From: Poecilobothrus nobilitatus
Taxonomy: Eukaryota; Arthropoda; Insecta; Diptera; Dolichopodidae
Assembly (NCBI GenBank): GCA_947095535.1
Contig: OX352774.1
Location: 4,030,001 to 4,094,000, forward strand
DNA: 64,000 nucleotides
Direction of reading: 5' to 3'
A program made the position numbers and the translations under genes. The notes beneath the pieces were generated by a model. It was not told the DNA's origin and did no database searches. It saw only the letters and a program-made list of their open reading frames with translations. How positions within the stretch are numbered: the first letter of the stretch is position 1; each line of letters begins with the position of its first letter. This document shows positions 62,719 to 64,000 of the stretch, in pieces.

Positions 62719-64000
62719 TTTTCATTTTTAAACAAAAAAAAAAAAAAGGCTTTTTCCATTCAACGAATCACTTTAGAATATCCCATTTAAGTTCATAAAA
62801 TAAACAATTTAGTTATAGAATTCATTTAAATACATTTTATACGTATTTTCTTTTATAAAATATTTAAAAAAAAAACTCTTAAAAAACAAAAAAAAACTTC
62901 GATTAAAACGCGGCTTTTTTTTTTATTTATTATTTATATTTTTGTTTTTTTTTTTTCCACAAAAATTCAATTTTAAATATTCAAAATTTCGATATTGACC
63001 GTTGAAAGGAAAAGTTTAGACTGTTGTTAATTGAGAGTGAAATTTTTTTTTTTTAAATTTTAGCAAAAGATAAAATAAAAAAAAAAAAACAAGAAAACCA
63101 AACACTGCTAAAAAAAACCCCCCTTTTAAAAAAGTGTTTTAAAGTCTAAAAGTGCCGAATTTAAACAAAAAAAAAAAAAACTAACAAAGAAAAGAAAAAC
63201 GAAACAAAACAAAACTCAAACAAAAAAAAAAAAAAGGAAAAATCTATTCAAAACTCATGTTAAACATACTCAAAAATAAAAAAAAAAAGCTCATCAAATT
63301 AATTCTTAGGCGTTTTTCATCTATTATTTTGTACCTATTAGCTACGGTTTTTTTTTTTTTCATATATCACCTGAACATCTGTTCAAAAAATACATGTGAA
63401 GACAAGCAATCTTTAAAAATCTCTAGCATATACCTTTTGTTTAATTATCATTGTTAATCTTCCGTACATGCTTTCTTCGTTACTTATTTTTTAAATTGAG
63501 CTTTTCATTGTCTTTTTTTTTTTTTGGTTGTATACGCATAATACACTCAAGTTTCAATAGTTATAAAAGTTTTTGTTAATAGCTTAATATTGTAAAATAA
63601 TTTTAGTGAATGAAACAAATTTTTTTTTTTTCTTTTGGTTTTTGTAGTAGTTTTTGTAGTTTTTCAATTTCAATATGGTTTCAATTGAATAACGGTGTTT
63701 TAATATAAAAGGTATTATTATTTTGTTATTTGTTTTGGTATCTTTGTGAAATGCTTCTTATTTTTGGAAAAGAACTTCATTGAGTTGAAGTTTGAACTCA
63801 ATGTTTAAACTAAACTGGATAAAAAGTTTCGTGACTTTTCAAATAAGATTTGAAAAAGGTGTTGCAGTGTAATTCAGAAAAATATACCGTTAATTTTAAC
63901 TAATAGATTGTTAACAAGTAGCGCACGGTTTACTTAAATATTAACGAAATGAAAGAACTCTAAATGGTAGAGGACAATTGGAGGTGCTTTGGTTCAATGT
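62719..64000. other. Upstream flank of the lipase gene
   Basis: Low-complexity AT-rich DNA with long A and T runs. It should hold the lipase promoter, but no TATA/initiator pair can be singled out. The frame at 63257-63457 has no motif. Confidence 0.45.

Overview
The window is eukaryotic nuclear DNA from an extremely AT-rich insect genome, most likely a dipteran. Genes are split by GT-AG introns, homopolymer A or T runs of 10-30 bases recur throughout, and the best-matching proteins are the fly-type Rab11 effector Nuf, the sorting nexin SH3PX1 and an insect lipase related to the yolk-protein/pancreatic lipase family. Most of the 64 kb is non-coding and dotted with degenerate transposable elements. 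Gene assignments come from reading spliced translations and recalled family knowledge; no database search was possible.

Layout. 1-15.9 kb: no recognisable gene, one fold-back repeat (6.7 kb), a possible SINE relic (14.5 kb) and a non-LTR retrotransposon relic (15.1 kb). 15948-16733 (+): a 262-codon asparagine/serine-rich exon ending at a good splice donor, probably an upstream exon of nuf. 16.8-32 kb: a long presumed intron holding a LINE relic, a TA-flanked inverted-repeat element with a nested tRNA-derived SINE, a 2.2 kb repeat element with internal ~140 bp repeats, a small MITE and one copy of an unclassified dispersed repeat. 32063-39426 (+): six exons of nuf, joined in phase, coding for a 336-residue coiled-coil protein that ends in a Rab11-binding domain; intron 2 of this set contains a palindromic mariner-like element. 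41.8-45.4 kb: a repeat cluster with an inverted-repeat pair, a Myb/SANT-like relic, a second copy of the 2.2 kb element family and a cysteine-rich open frame. 52504-54399 (+): SH3PX1 in three coding exons (584 residues: SH3, acidic Trp-rich linker, PX, BAR). 55878-62718 (-): a secreted lipase in four exons (340 residues, Ser-Asp-His triad visible), convergent with SH3PX1; its 5.6 kb first intron carries the second copy of the dispersed repeat, a TTAA-flanked MITE with a nested insertion, and another LINE relic.

The genes are independent. Nuf and SH3PX1 belong to endosomal membrane traffic (Rab11 recycling and BAR-driven endocytosis), but nothing here shows a functional link beyond proximity. 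I found no tRNA gene, rRNA, CRISPR array or convincing new gene system. The most unusual items are the palindromic mariner derivative, the two-member family of elements with internal minisatellite arrays, the nested insertions with readable target-site duplications, and an unexplained cysteine-rich frame at 45.3 kb.
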